Below, one piece after another: positions 7,551 to 15,181 of a stretch of 22,913 bases of DNA (position 1 is the stretch's first letter; every line of letters starts with the position of its first letter). The notes under the pieces were generated by a model. That model was not told the DNA's origin. It was given only the letters and a program-made list of their open reading frames with translations, and made no database searches. A program made the position numbers and the translations under genes. The DNA is from Clostridiales bacterium (lineage in GTDB: Bacteria > Bacillota > Clostridia > Oscillospirales > QAMX01): positions 1 to 22,913 of the forward strand of contig JAAZBA010000374.1 in NCBI GenBank assembly GCA_012514045.1. Reading direction: 5' to 3'.

Positions 7551-8411
7551 TTAAAACCACTTGGCGTTTCTCTCATCGTTCCACTGAAGGATCCGATCGT
7601 CCATCTTCAGAAGACGGCAGGCTTCCGCCTGCATTTCGATACGGCGCTCAAAAAGAACGTTTCCTATGCGCTCGTTTGCCCATTCCGGATGGCTTCCGCG
7701 GTAGTGGTTTGGCTGCTCCACATACCAGAAGCTGGCGGCGCTGTTATGCACTCCGGCGGGCCTCAGGTAATCGGAGAGGTGTGTGGGCATTCCGTCCACC
7801 TGGTACATCCTGTCCAGTTTTACAAGGTCGGGACGTATAGCCATGGTGGTGGAGGTCTCATCGACGCCGCCGTGCCCCATGATACCGTTGTTTGCGGTGA
7901 AATCAAGAATATTGTCAACATCTTCCTTTGTCAGGGCGGGGAACTCCTTGTCTTCTCTCAGATCGGCCGCAAGCGAGTAGATTCCGTATTCGAAGTCGCT
8001 GCGGTAGAGCACAACATAGTCCTTCATATCGTGCTGGGTGCTGGAGACAAAGTTGCCCAAAAGGGCGTGATTTCCGCCGTGACCGTTGACGATGAGTATC
8101 TTTTTGAAGCCGTTGCGGGCGATTTCGCTGCAAAGCTCCTTTAAAAGCTGCTGCATGAGCTCAACCGTAAGGCGCACCGAGCCGCGCCAGCTCGTGAGAA
8201 AAGGTACATTGCCGAAACGGATCGTGGGAAACACCACAACCTCTTCGCGCTTGGAAGCCTCCACGCACACATGAGTTACCTCAAAGGAGTCGGTGCCCAC
8301 GGGCAAATGCTGGCCGTGCATTTCCGTGCAGCCTATGGGCAGCACGCACAGTTTTGATGATTTTTCAATGGCAGAAGCAAATTCCTCTTCTCTCAGTTCT
8401 TCCCACAGCAT
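7551..8411 (-). CDS. Creatininase-family amidohydrolase, second copy
   Basis: 286 residues from ATG 8411. The frame is open to GTG 8423, but starting at 8411 gives residue numbering identical to the upstream paralogue. Creatininase-family (PF02633) metal-binding motifs are E30 and H32 in GCTEMHGQHLPVG, D41, H111 in NGHGGN, and an acidic GHGGVDETST segment. The family includes creatinine amidohydrolase, the ArfB formamide hydrolase and the mycofactocin peptidase MftE, so only cleavage of an amide-like bond can be proposed. True creatininase has a glutamate two positions after the NGH histidine; here it is glycine, so creatinine as substrate is unlikely. No signal peptide is visible. It follows its paralogue by 5 bases and precedes serC. 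Confidence 0.86.
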   Translation of the reverse strand: MLWEELREEEFASAIEKSSKLCVLPIGCTEMHGQHLPVGTDSFEVTHVCVEASKREEVVVFPTIRFGNVPFLTSWRGSVRLTVELMQQLLKELCSEIARNGFKKILIVNGHGGNHALLGNFVSSTQHDMKDYVVLYRSDFEYGIYSLAADLREDKEFPALTKEDVDNILDFTANNGIMGHGGVDETSTTMAIRPDLVKLDRMYQVDGMPTHLSDYLRPAGVHNSAASFWYVEQPNHYRGSHPEWANERIGNVLFERRIEMQAEACRLLKMDDRILQWNDERNAKWF

Positions 8412-8416
8412 AGCTA

Positions 8417-9271
8417 TCACCACATCTTGTTGTACTCGTCATTCCATTCGAGCACACGGTCGTCTTGTTTCAGTCTTCTACAGGCTTCCGCTTGGGTCTC
8501 TATTCTGCGGCGGAGAATTGTCTCGCCGATCCTGGCGTTTGCCTTTTCCGGGTGGTGTCCCGCGTAGGAGTCGGGGTAATCCTTGAGCCAGAAACGGGTG
8601 GTAAGTCCGAAGCCCACCTCAGCAAGGTAGTCGCTCTTGTGTCTGGACAGACCGTCTCTGACGTGCATCCTGTCGAAATTTACAAGCTCCGGAGCGATCT
8701 TGCACATCACGCTTGTCTCCTCAATGCCTGCGTGACCCCAGGTTTTTTTGTTGTATACGAAATCTCTGACGTATTCCTTGTCCTCTTTTGTAAGCAGGGG
8801 GAAATCCGCTCCCGCGTCCAGCTCTTGAACCAGTTCACTTACGCCCCAGCAGTATTCGTTTCTCGCCACCACAACATAGTCTTTCTTTTCTTTCATGGTG
8901 GAGCGCACGAAGTTGCCCAAAAGGGGAATATTGCCTCCGTGGCCGTTGAGGAGGATTATCTTCTTAAAGCCGTTGCGGGCGATTTCGCTGCAAAGCTCTG
9001 TCAATAGCGCCTGCTCAAGCTCCACGGAGAGGATAACGGAGCCTTTCCACATCCTGAGACCCTGCACATCGCCGAAGCGGAAGGTGGGGAAGAGGCACAC
9101 AGGCTCAAGCTTTGAGGCTTCTCTTGCCACATATTCGGCGGTCAGGTAATCCTGTCCCACCGGCAGGTGCTCGCCGTGCATTTCGCAGCAGCCCATGGGC
9201 ATTACGCATACGCCTTTGGAGATTTCTATTGCCTTGTCAAAATCTTCCTGATGAAGCCATTCCCATCTCAT
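8417..9271 (-). CDS. Creatininase-family amidohydrolase, first copy
   Basis: 284 residues. It is the first gene of the minus-strand operon, with GGAGG (9280-9284) 8 bases before ATG and a promoter at 9337-9365. Metal-ligand candidates are E30 and H32 in GCCEMHGEHLPVG, D41, H111 in NGHGGN, and E184/E185 in GHAGIEETSV. It is clearly a tandem paralogue of the next gene: the block around LCSEIARNGFKK and the C-terminal RRIETQAEACRRLKQDDR have near matches there. The paralogues differ most in the 130-180 region and around residues 60-75, which may set substrate preference. The substrate is unknown, and the link to serine synthesis rests only on operon position. Confidence 0.87.
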   Translation of the reverse strand: MRWEWLHQEDFDKAIEISKGVCVMPMGCCEMHGEHLPVGQDYLTAEYVAREASKLEPVCLFPTFRFGDVQGLRMWKGSVILSVELEQALLTELCSEIARNGFKKIILLNGHGGNIPLLGNFVRSTMKEKKDYVVVARNEYCWGVSELVQELDAGADFPLLTKEDKEYVRDFVYNKKTWGHAGIEETSVMCKIAPELVNFDRMHVRDGLSRHKSDYLAEVGFGLTTRFWLKDYPDSYAGHHPEKANARIGETILRRRIETQAEACRRLKQDDRVLEWNDEYNKMW

Positions 9272-9336
9272 AAAACATACCTCCGAAAAAATAATGCTAT
9301 GAACACAGAAAAAGCTGATGCAACTGTCCGAAGATT

Positions 9337-9365
9337 ATTATATAATCAATCACGCAAAAAGACAA
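9337..9365 (-). promoter_or_regulatory. Sigma-A promoter of the creatininase-serCA operon
   Basis: On the minus strand TTGTCT (9365-9360), 17 bases and TATAAT (9342-9337) precede a leader of about 60 bases ending in GGAGG and the ATG at 9271. It is the only good promoter seen for the four-gene operon. Confidence 0.78.
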
Positions 9366-9555
9366 GATTAAAAGTGAAAAAAGTCAAAACAATTACATGA
9401 GGAAAAAGCCTGAAGTTTTGTCTAATATCACCACAGGTAAAAGAAAGCGGGATATGCTTAAGCTCTCTTAGGTATTTTGTCTCATCTGAGGAGGGAGTTT
9501 TGCAGAATATGCAAAAAAAACGATATCCCTTCAAGCATAATAATCAGAAAAAATA
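9366..9555. other. Intergenic DNA without recognised features
   Basis: AT-rich sequence between the promoter at 9337-9365 and the terminator at 9556-9590. A 62-codon minus-strand frame here (9346-9534) overlaps the promoter, lacks a ribosome binding site and shows no recognisable protein sequence, so I see no gene. Confidence 0.5.
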
Positions 9556-9590
9556 GAAAAAGAGAGGCATTCGCTTGATGCCCCTCTTTT
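9556..9590 (-). terminator. Terminator of the GH-like gene
   Basis: A 14-bp stem (9556-9569 with 9577-9590) has a 7-base loop. The single mismatch is A-C in a plus-strand RNA but becomes a G-U pair in the minus-strand RNA, which also ends in a U tract. It therefore serves the minus-strand gene ending at 9647. Confidence 0.8.
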
Positions 9591-9646
9591 TTGTAAAACA
9601 CATCTATGTTGATTAATAAATTCCCTGCGAAAATATATCCCCCGGT

Positions 9647-11785
9647 TTAAACCTCGATCTCAAACAAAAACGTTTCATGCTCCTTTGCGTCGAAGTCTAT
9701 GAAGATGTCATTTATCTTCAGCTCTTTCCCGGAGAAAACCTCGGTAACTTTTTTTATCGGGAAGGGGAAGTGGATCCGCTTCTCTCCCTCCGTCAGGGTG
9801 CGCAATGCGATATATTTTCCTCCCGCCATAAGGGCGTCTCCGGTGACGTTGTACACGTGGACGTTGCTCATCAGGCAGAGCTCCCTCAGAATCTGGTTCG
9901 GTATTGCCGGCAGGAGACTGTATACGCTGTGGTAATCTCCCATATTCTTCCAGAGAAGCGCCGCCTCACCTGTGCTCTCAAGAGTTGCCAGCACATAGGA
10001 GTTTTCCTTTTCGCCGCTTCCGAACCTTGCGCAGGGCAGGGGCTCGGGAGGGTATGCGTCTGTGCCTGAGGAGCGGGTGAATTCATAAACGCTTGAGAAG
10101 GTGGGAAACTCTCTTTCGGAGTATTCGCACCTTGCGTCCGGCAGGTCAGAGTCGTAATATACGTCAAAATCTGTAAGCAATGGCCTGTCAAGGCAGGAGA
10201 AATATGTCCAGAGGAGGGTTTTGCCTCCTTTTTTCAGCTTTTTCTCAATCGCCTCCGACACTTTTTCCGATGGTCTGCACATATGCACGAAGAAATAGAG
10301 TCTGTAGTCGTCCGCCGGGAAGTCATCTCTCGCTATGTCCTCCGCCAGATAAAGGTGGTAGGGAGCGCCGCAGAGGGACAGCTCCACACGCTGGTGATTG
10401 GAGACATAGTACAGGGCGCGCTCGTTTCTCCTGAAATATTTAAGACCGTTTTCATCGATTATATAGGCGATCTCCGGCTTTATGGGCTGATCGCTCCGCC
10501 CTTTAGCCAGAGTGTGCACCCGCTCTATGACGCTCATCATCTCCGGAGAGTCGAACCATCCGCCGAACATATCAAACCACCAAAGCCCTGTGTTCCCCGT
10601 AAGGGTTCGGGAAGCGGATCTTCTGAGCTCTGAAACGGATCTGTCCATCCCTTCGGGGCCCCTCCAGACGGACTGACGGGTATAATAGCGATTGTCCGGC
10701 ACAGCGTGGGGCAGCGTCTTGTCCAGAGTTCTCGTAAGGCAAGTGCGTATGTCTCCTTCGCTTATGAACAGCTTTCCCCGGAGCCTGCAGGAATCCACAG
10801 CGGAGCCAAAGGGCCAGGGCGCCCCTCCCCCGTGGGTTGTGGAGAGGAAATCAATATATGGCGAGTCAATGACCTTACCCATGGCGTAGTGGTTCTTGTC
10901 GATGTCGGAGAGCATCGCCACATAGCCATAGAACGCGCCGGTTAGGAGGGTATTGTTTGAATACTCCTTTACCTTGCGGCAGAAGAAGAGAATGGATTCG
11001 GCGAACAGGTCACTTGAGTATTCGCAGAAGTCGACTACGTTCATTTCTCTGCTCAGGTCATGGAGAACGCCATTGTAGGCGCATCTTCTCTCCGGCACCG
11101 AGGGGATGGGGATCTCTTCGAAGGAGGAATAGCTTTTGTTCCATGCGACGTTCAATTTTTCTACGGAGCCATAGCGCCGGAAAAGCCACAGCCTGAAGCT
11201 GTTCAGGCAGGAATCAGAGTAGTCGAAATAGTCCCTTGTGCCGTACTTGTGGCCGTGGTATGTCCATTCCTCAGTGCTTCCGGCGGCGATATGATAGCCT
11301 ATGACGCATTCCTTCCACTTTGAGCCGTTCACAAAGTCGATAAGCGCCTTGAGCGCTCCCCACATATCCTCTCTCCATTTGTCCGAGGCGAAGCTCTCAC
11401 GTCCCGCCTCTCCCCGGTCGTCCCGGCTCAAAGCGTCAGGGTTCTCCTCTTCCCACCATTCCGAGGTGGACAAATATACCCTGGGGATTATATAAGCTCC
11501 CGTACCGTCCGGGGCGATAAGGGTGAGGATCCTCTCGATTTCCGTGAAATCATAGGTGCCCTTTGCAACGAAGAAGTGGGGAGTCAGAGCCCGCAGGCCG
11601 CAAAGGGAGTTAAGCCCTTTGTCTCCTGAATAGGCTCCGAAGAAGAAGAGCTTGGTGCCTATATCCCGCTGCTTTTGAAACTGTCCTCCGTCGGCGTTGT
11701 AGGTCATAAAGCCGTAGGGCTCGATGATCTTTCCGTTGACGCTTATTTTAACCGCTCCGTCAATCCTTACAAGATGGGCGTTCAT
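9647..11785 (-). CDS. Putative glycoside hydrolase, clan GH-A (GH42-like)
   Basis: 712 residues. The N-terminal two thirds look like a TIM-barrel glycosidase: VNGKIIEPYGFMTYN opening, repeated aromatic-rich strands, GYHIAAGSTEEW at 163-174 (E172/E173 as candidate acid/base) and LFISEGDIRT at 339-348 (E343 as candidate nucleophile, normally about 150-180 residues after the acid/base in GH-A enzymes). The remainder resembles the GH42-type trimerisation-like domain (EIAYIIDENGLKYF, HMCRPSEKV) and a small beta-rich C-terminal domain. Exact family and substrate are uncertain; a beta-galactosidase or related exo-enzyme is the best guess. No signal peptide is seen, implying action on imported material. 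AAAGGAGAGG precedes ATG. It lies downstream of dgoA-dgoD on the same strand and may share their transcript. Confidence 0.62.
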   Translation of the reverse strand: MNAHLVRIDGAVKISVNGKIIEPYGFMTYNADGGQFQKQRDIGTKLFFFGAYSGDKGLNSLCGLRALTPHFFVAKGTYDFTEIERILTLIAPDGTGAYIIPRVYLSTSEWWEEENPDALSRDDRGEAGRESFASDKWREDMWGALKALIDFVNGSKWKECVIGYHIAAGSTEEWTYHGHKYGTRDYFDYSDSCLNSFRLWLFRRYGSVEKLNVAWNKSYSSFEEIPIPSVPERRCAYNGVLHDLSREMNVVDFCEYSSDLFAESILFFCRKVKEYSNNTLLTGAFYGYVAMLSDIDKNHYAMGKVIDSPYIDFLSTTHGGGAPWPFGSAVDSCRLRGKLFISEGDIRTCLTRTLDKTLPHAVPDNRYYTRQSVWRGPEGMDRSVSELRRSASRTLTGNTGLWWFDMFGGWFDSPEMMSVIERVHTLAKGRSDQPIKPEIAYIIDENGLKYFRRNERALYYVSNHQRVELSLCGAPYHLYLAEDIARDDFPADDYRLYFFVHMCRPSEKVSEAIEKKLKKGGKTLLWTYFSCLDRPLLTDFDVYYDSDLPDARCEYSEREFPTFSSVYEFTRSSGTDAYPPEPLPCARFGSGEKENSYVLATLESTGEAALLWKNMGDYHSVYSLLPAIPNQILRELCLMSNVHVYNVTGDALMAGGKYIALRTLTEGEKRIHFPFPIKKVTEVFSGKELKINDIFIDFDAKEHETFLFEIEV

Positions 11786-11812
11786 GGCGTCCTCTCCTTT
11801 CGATACTATTCA

Positions 11813-11833
11813 GCAACTTGCCGGCAACTTGCC
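11813..11833. promoter_or_regulatory. Tandem palindromic repeats upstream of the GH-like gene
   Basis: GCAACTTGCC occurs at 11813-11822 and 11824-11833, a spacing of 11 bases or one helical turn. The second copy, with the preceding G, is the palindrome GGCAA-C-TTGCC, and the junction TTGCCGGCAA (11818-11827) is a perfect palindrome. It lies about 28 bases upstream of the gene start, near its ribosome binding site, so a regulator site or an RNA hairpin are both possible. Confidence 0.45.
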
Positions 11834-11853
11834 AGAGTATGGCGATTTGTTTG

Positions 11854-12051
11854 CTATTCATCGATTTGCGAAAGAATTTCGTGTATCTTCTTGCGTGTTA
11901 TTCTGTGATGTTCTTCAAATAAACCTCTATTGCTGTCTAAACCCATCTGCCATTTACCTTCCGCTTTTGCTTGTTTAGCTATCTCGTCCTGTCTTTCAGA
12001 GCTCTCGTCAAATATCTGCTAAATCTTTTCCCAAGCTTCTTCTTTAGTCAT
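11854..12051 (-). pseudogene. Small reading frame broken by an amber stop
   Basis: From ATG at 12051 the frame reads MTKEEAWEKI, then TAG at codon 11, then 54 more sense codons (QIFDESSERQ to EILSQIDE) to TAG at 11854-11856. The continuing sequence is hydrophilic, charged and protein-like, with codons richer in A and T than the flanking dgoD and GH-like genes. I do not recognise the family. The ATG overlaps the TGA of the preceding frame in ATGA, the usual join of two operon genes. The best reading is a decayed small gene; a true stop read-through or a sequencing error at the TAG are alternatives. Nothing suggests pyrrolysine use. Confidence 0.5.
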
Positions 12052-12236
12052 TTACGACGCATCCTGTAAGCAATGCCAAGTTTCCGTGTTCTGTTTATCA
12101 TGTCATAATGCAAGTAAGGATCCACATCAAGGTCATCAATACCGATGTCCGGGCTTTCGATCTCTCGTTTGACCGCCGCTTCCTCAAAAACCGAGATTTC
12201 CCTCAACACCGCCTTTTTATCGTTGAAGTCAATGCT
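12048..12236 (-). pseudogene. C-terminal remnant of an unrecognised gene
   Basis: After an in-frame TAA at 12239-12237, 62 sense codons run to TGA at 12048. The translation (SIDFNDKKAVLREISVFEEA near the start, DDLDVDPYLHYDMINRTRK and RMRRK at the end) is ordinary protein-like sequence, yet there is no ATG before an internal methionine and no clear ribosome binding site; GTG at 12209 or TTG at 12206 are the only possible starts. It could be a small intact gene using one of these, but it looks more like the truncated 3' end of a longer gene left beside dgoD. It overlaps the next broken frame by 4 bases, so both probably came from one transferred operon fragment. The family is not recognised. 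Confidence 0.45.
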
Positions 12237-12241
12237 TTATT

Positions 12242-13390
12242 TTACCATTCGGCGACGCTGCCGTCGTAATGTCTCCAAATGGGGTTCTTCCAGGAGTGGG
12301 GATTCTTGTCCTTCTCCAACACCAACTCACGGTTGACCTCCACGCCTATTCCCGGACGTACAGGCAGATCCACATAGCCGTCATCATACCGGAACTCCTC
12401 ACGGTTGAGGACATAGTCCATAACCTCGTTGCCCACATTGTAGTGGATGCCGATGGACTGCTCCTGGATAACCGCGTTGTGGCAGGTGGCGTCCACCTGC
12501 AGGCAGGACGCCAGCGCTATAGGCCCGAGCGGACAGTGGGGAGCAAGCGCCACATCATAAGCTTCAGCCATGGCGGCGATCTTTTTAACCTCCGTGATGC
12601 CTCCGGCGTGGGAAAGATCGGGTTGGATGATGTCCACATAGCCGGACTCAAGGATAGGCTTGAAGTCCCAGCGGGAGAAGCTGCGCTCTCCCGTGGCGAT
12701 GGGAATGGAGCAGGCTCTGGCGATGTCGGCGAAAGACTCGAGGTTATTTATAAGCAGAGGCTCTTCGATGAACATGAGGTCGAACTCTTCCAGCTTCTTT
12801 GCCAACACCTTTGCCATGGGCTTGTGTACTCTCCCGTGGAAGTCTATGGCGATGCCGAAATCCCTGCCGCAAGCCTCCCTTATGGCGGCAACCCTCTCAA
12901 GCACCGCGTAAACTTTTACGTAGGAGTCCACGTACTGCAATTCCTCCGTAGCGTTCATCTTCACCGCTTTGAAGCCGGCGTTCTTCTTTTCCAAAGCCGC
13001 CGCCGCTGTGTCCGCCGGTCTGTCGCCGCCTACCCATGAATAAACCTGAATACGGTCGCGGCACCTGCCACCCATGAGCTCATAGACGGGAGCGCCGAAC
13101 TTCTTGCCCTTTATGTCCCAGAGCGCCTGATCGATGCCGGCGATGGCGCTCATCATGACAGCGCCGCCTCTGTAAAACCCGCCTCTGTACATAACTTGCC
13201 AAAGATCCTCTATGTTGCCGGGGTCGGCGCCGATAAGGTATGTCTTCAGTTCGTTTACCGCCTCGCGGACAGTTGAGGCTCTGCCTTCAACAACGGGCTC
13301 TCCCCAGCCTGTAATGCCCTCGTCCGTCTCTATCTCCACAAAGCACCAGCGGGGAGGCACAAGATACGCGTTAACATTTGTAATCTTCAT
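12242..13390 (-). CDS. dgoD: D-galactonate dehydratase (enolase superfamily)
   Basis: 382 residues, the same length as the E. coli DgoD I recall. It dehydrates D-galactonate to 2-keto-3-deoxy-D-galactonate using magnesium. Metal ligands are D183 in IDFHGR, E209 in FIEEP and E235 in TGER; catalytic H185 and H285 (APHCPLGP) are present. Diagnostic blocks include PPRW near the N terminus, GFYRGG, SAIAGIDQALWDIKGK, YSWVGGDRPAD, QPDLSHAGGI, QEQSIGIHYN and the C-terminal WRHYDGSVAEW. These match DgoD closely enough to prefer galactonate over other sugar acids, though related activities exist in the mandelate racemase subgroup. The ATG overlaps the dgoA stop in TAATG, so the pair is translationally coupled. 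Confidence 0.93.
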   Translation of the reverse strand: MKITNVNAYLVPPRWCFVEIETDEGITGWGEPVVEGRASTVREAVNELKTYLIGADPGNIEDLWQVMYRGGFYRGGAVMMSAIAGIDQALWDIKGKKFGAPVYELMGGRCRDRIQVYSWVGGDRPADTAAAALEKKNAGFKAVKMNATEELQYVDSYVKVYAVLERVAAIREACGRDFGIAIDFHGRVHKPMAKVLAKKLEEFDLMFIEEPLLINNLESFADIARACSIPIATGERSFSRWDFKPILESGYVDIIQPDLSHAGGITEVKKIAAMAEAYDVALAPHCPLGPIALASCLQVDATCHNAVIQEQSIGIHYNVGNEVMDYVLNREEFRYDDGYVDLPVRPGIGVEVNRELVLEKDKNPHSWKNPIWRHYDGSVAEW

Positions 13391-13995
13391 TATACACCGA
13401 TCCTTTCAAGTGAAGTCTTTATATATTCCGGGATTTTTTCGTCCGATATTCCCTTGGGCACAAGGCTTGAGCCGATGCCCACTCCGATATAGCCGGCTTT
13501 CAGGTATTCCGGGGTGTTCTCCGGGGATATGCCACCCACCGCCACATATTCCGTGCCGTCGAAAGGTCCCCTCAGGCTCTTGACATAGCTCTTCGGCATG
13601 TCTCCCGCCGGGAACAGCTTCATTGTGCTGATGCCGTAGGACAGACATACGCTAACATCCGTTGGGGTCAGCACTCCGGGAAGTATTTTGATTTTTTGTG
13701 ATGCGCAGTATTCCAGCACCTCCGGGTTTGTGGAGGGACTCAAAAGAAACTTCGCTCCCGCGCTCACCGCGTCTGACGCAAGGGAAGGGGTGAGCACCGT
13801 GCCGGCTCCGATTATGGCGCCGGGAAACTCTGCGCAGAGCCTCTCGATTTGATTCAGCGCGTCCTTGGTATTCAGCGCCACTTCAAAGAGACGCAATCCT
13901 CCCTCGTACAGAGCGGATACATATCTAACCGCCCGCTCCGTTTCCATGCCCCGGAGAATGGCCGTTATCTTATACTTCTTCGTAAGTTCTTTCAT
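13390..13995 (-). CDS. dgoA: 2-dehydro-3-deoxy-6-phosphogalactonate aldolase
   Basis: 201 residues from ATG 13995, which has AAAAGGTG about 11 bases upstream. The frame extends to a TTG at 14016, but that codon lies next to this ribosome binding site. It belongs to the class I KDPG/KHG aldolase family, cleaving the phosphorylated acid to pyruvate and glyceraldehyde 3-phosphate. The Schiff-base lysine is K126 in TMKLFPAG, the general base E38 in FEVALNT, with GAGTVLTP at 63-70. The residue after the EVxL segment is Asn (ALNT), as in E. coli DgoA (PLNSP), where KDPG aldolases have Arg (TLRT/TFRT). This supports the galacto isomer. It leads the dgoA-dgoD operon from the promoter at 14071-14099. 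Confidence 0.86.
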   Translation of the reverse strand: MKELTKKYKITAILRGMETERAVRYVSALYEGGLRLFEVALNTKDALNQIERLCAEFPGAIIGAGTVLTPSLASDAVSAGAKFLLSPSTNPEVLEYCASQKIKILPGVLTPTDVSVCLSYGISTMKLFPAGDMPKSYVKSLRGPFDGTEYVAVGGISPENTPEYLKAGYIGVGIGSSLVPKGISDEKIPEYIKTSLERIGV

Positions 13996-14046
13996 GTAAA
14001 AACACACCTTTTGCAAAATTTGGACAACTGTTTTCTGTTTTTCCCA

Positions 14047-14075
14047 TTGAAAACTCCGTCCTTTAATGGTATTAT
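14047..14075 (+). promoter_or_regulatory. Promoter of the kinase-aldolase operon (plus strand)
   Basis: TTGAAA (14047-14052), 17 bases and TATTAT (14070-14075). The transcript would begin near 14082 and run into AAGGAGAG at 14112-14119. Polymerase could not occupy this and the minus-strand promoter together, since their -10 boxes overlap by five of six positions. Confidence 0.7.
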
Positions 14076-14099
14076 AATCTTACCCCGATAAAAAGTCAA
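14071..14099 (-). promoter_or_regulatory. Promoter of dgoA-dgoD (minus strand)
   Basis: On the minus strand TTGACT (14099-14094), 17 bases and TATAAT (14076-14071) give a near-consensus promoter. The transcript would begin near 14064. Its -10 box occupies almost the same base pairs as the -10 box of the opposing promoter at 14047-14075. Confidence 0.78.
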
Positions 14100-14128
14100 A
14101 TACAATGTAATAAGGAGAGATGCGATTA

Positions 14129-15160
14129 ATGGCAAAGATAGTGACCTTGGGCGAAATCATGATGCGGCTTTCCACAAAAAACTTTGAAAGAATATTCCAG
14201 GCCTCGGAGTTTAACGTAACCTACGCCGGAGGAGAGGCGAACGTGGCGGTTTCTCTGGCAAATTACGGCCATGAGGCGGAGTATGTGACGAAGATTCCCG
14301 ATAACCTCATAGGCGACGCCTGTATCGCCGCCCTTCGCAAGATGAACGTGGGCTGCGACAATATCGTCAGAGGGGGAGAGCGTCTCGGAATCTATTTCCT
14401 TGAGACCGGCTCCGCCATGCGCGCCTCCACCGTTACCTACGACAGAAAAAACTCCGCCATCGCCCTGGCAAAAGCAGAGGAGTTCGACTTTGACAAGATT
14501 TTCGATGGCTGTGACTGGTTCCACTTCACGGGCATTACCCCCGCTCTCTCCGACGAGGCCGCGGAGCTTACGGAGGCGGCGCTGATCGCCGCCAAAAGCA
14601 AGAGCATCAAGGTTTCCTGTGACCTGAACTTCCGCAAAAAGCTCTGGTCGAGCGAAAAGGCGAAATCTGTCATGACCGGCTTGATGAAATACGTGGATGT
14701 GTGCATCGGCAACGAGGAAGACGCGGAGAAAGTGCTGGGCTTCAAGCCTGAGAAAACAGACGTGACGACGGGAGACTTGAAGATCGAGGGCTACAGGGAT
14801 ATCTTTAAGCGCATGACTAAGACCTTCGGATTTGAGTATGTGATCTCCTCACTGCGTGTGTCCCACTCCGCCTCGGATAACGGCTGGTCAGGCTGTATCT
14901 ACAAGGGAGAGACAGATGAATTCTACCACTCGAGGGAATACCGCATTGCTCCCATCGTGGACAGGGTGGGAGGAGGAGACTCCTTTGCCGCCGGCGTCAT
15001 CTGCGGACTTCTTGACGGCAGGGACTTCCGTGACGCTCTTGAGTTTGCCGTGGCGGCTTCCGCTCTCAAGCATACAATCCCCGGGGACTTCAACATGGTA
15101 AGCCGCAAAGAGGTTGAAGCGTTGGTAGGCGGAGACGGCAGCGGAAGAGTACAGAGATAA
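14129..15160 (+). CDS. kdgK: PfkB-family 2-keto-3-deoxy sugar-acid kinase
   Basis: 343 residues from ATG 14129. ATG 14120 is only 2 bases from GGAG (14114-14117), while 14129 is 11 bases away and gives the family-like start MAKIVTLGEIMMRLS. PfkB signatures are GGEANVAVSLANYG (33-47) and DRVGGGDSFAAG (278-289) with catalytic base D284. Similarity to KdgK suggests ATP-dependent phosphorylation of 2-keto-3-deoxygluconate or -galactonate. E. coli uses the unrelated DgoK for galactonate, and no DgoK-like gene is seen here, so this kinase probably fills that step. It is divergent from dgoA-dgoD and is followed by the fused aldolase after 21 bases, forming a two-gene operon. Confidence 0.84.
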   Translation: MAKIVTLGEIMMRLSTKNFERIFQASEFNVTYAGGEANVAVSLANYGHEAEYVTKIPDNLIGDACIAALRKMNVGCDNIVRGGERLGIYFLETGSAMRASTVTYDRKNSAIALAKAEEFDFDKIFDGCDWFHFTGITPALSDEAAELTEAALIAAKSKSIKVSCDLNFRKKLWSSEKAKSVMTGLMKYVDVCIGNEEDAEKVLGFKPEKTDVTTGDLKIEGYRDIFKRMTKTFGFEYVISSLRVSHSASDNGWSGCIYKGETDEFYHSREYRIAPIVDRVGGGDSFAAGVICGLLDGRDFRDALEFAVAASALKHTIPGDFNMVSRKEVEALVGGDGSGRVQR

Positions 15161-15181
15161 ATAATTTTAAGGAGGATTCCC

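Noticed and set aside
9346..9534. 62-codon minus-strand frame upstream of the creatininase genes
   Set aside because: It overlaps the operon promoter and has no ribosome binding site or recognisable sequence.
12019..12021. In-frame TAG as a possible pyrrolysine codon
   Set aside because: The frame is short, unrecognised and beside another truncated frame, and no pyl genes are in view; decay is simpler.
14120..14128. ATG 14120 as the kinase start
   Set aside because: It is only 2 bases from the Shine-Dalgarno; ATG 14129 is better spaced and matches the family N terminus.
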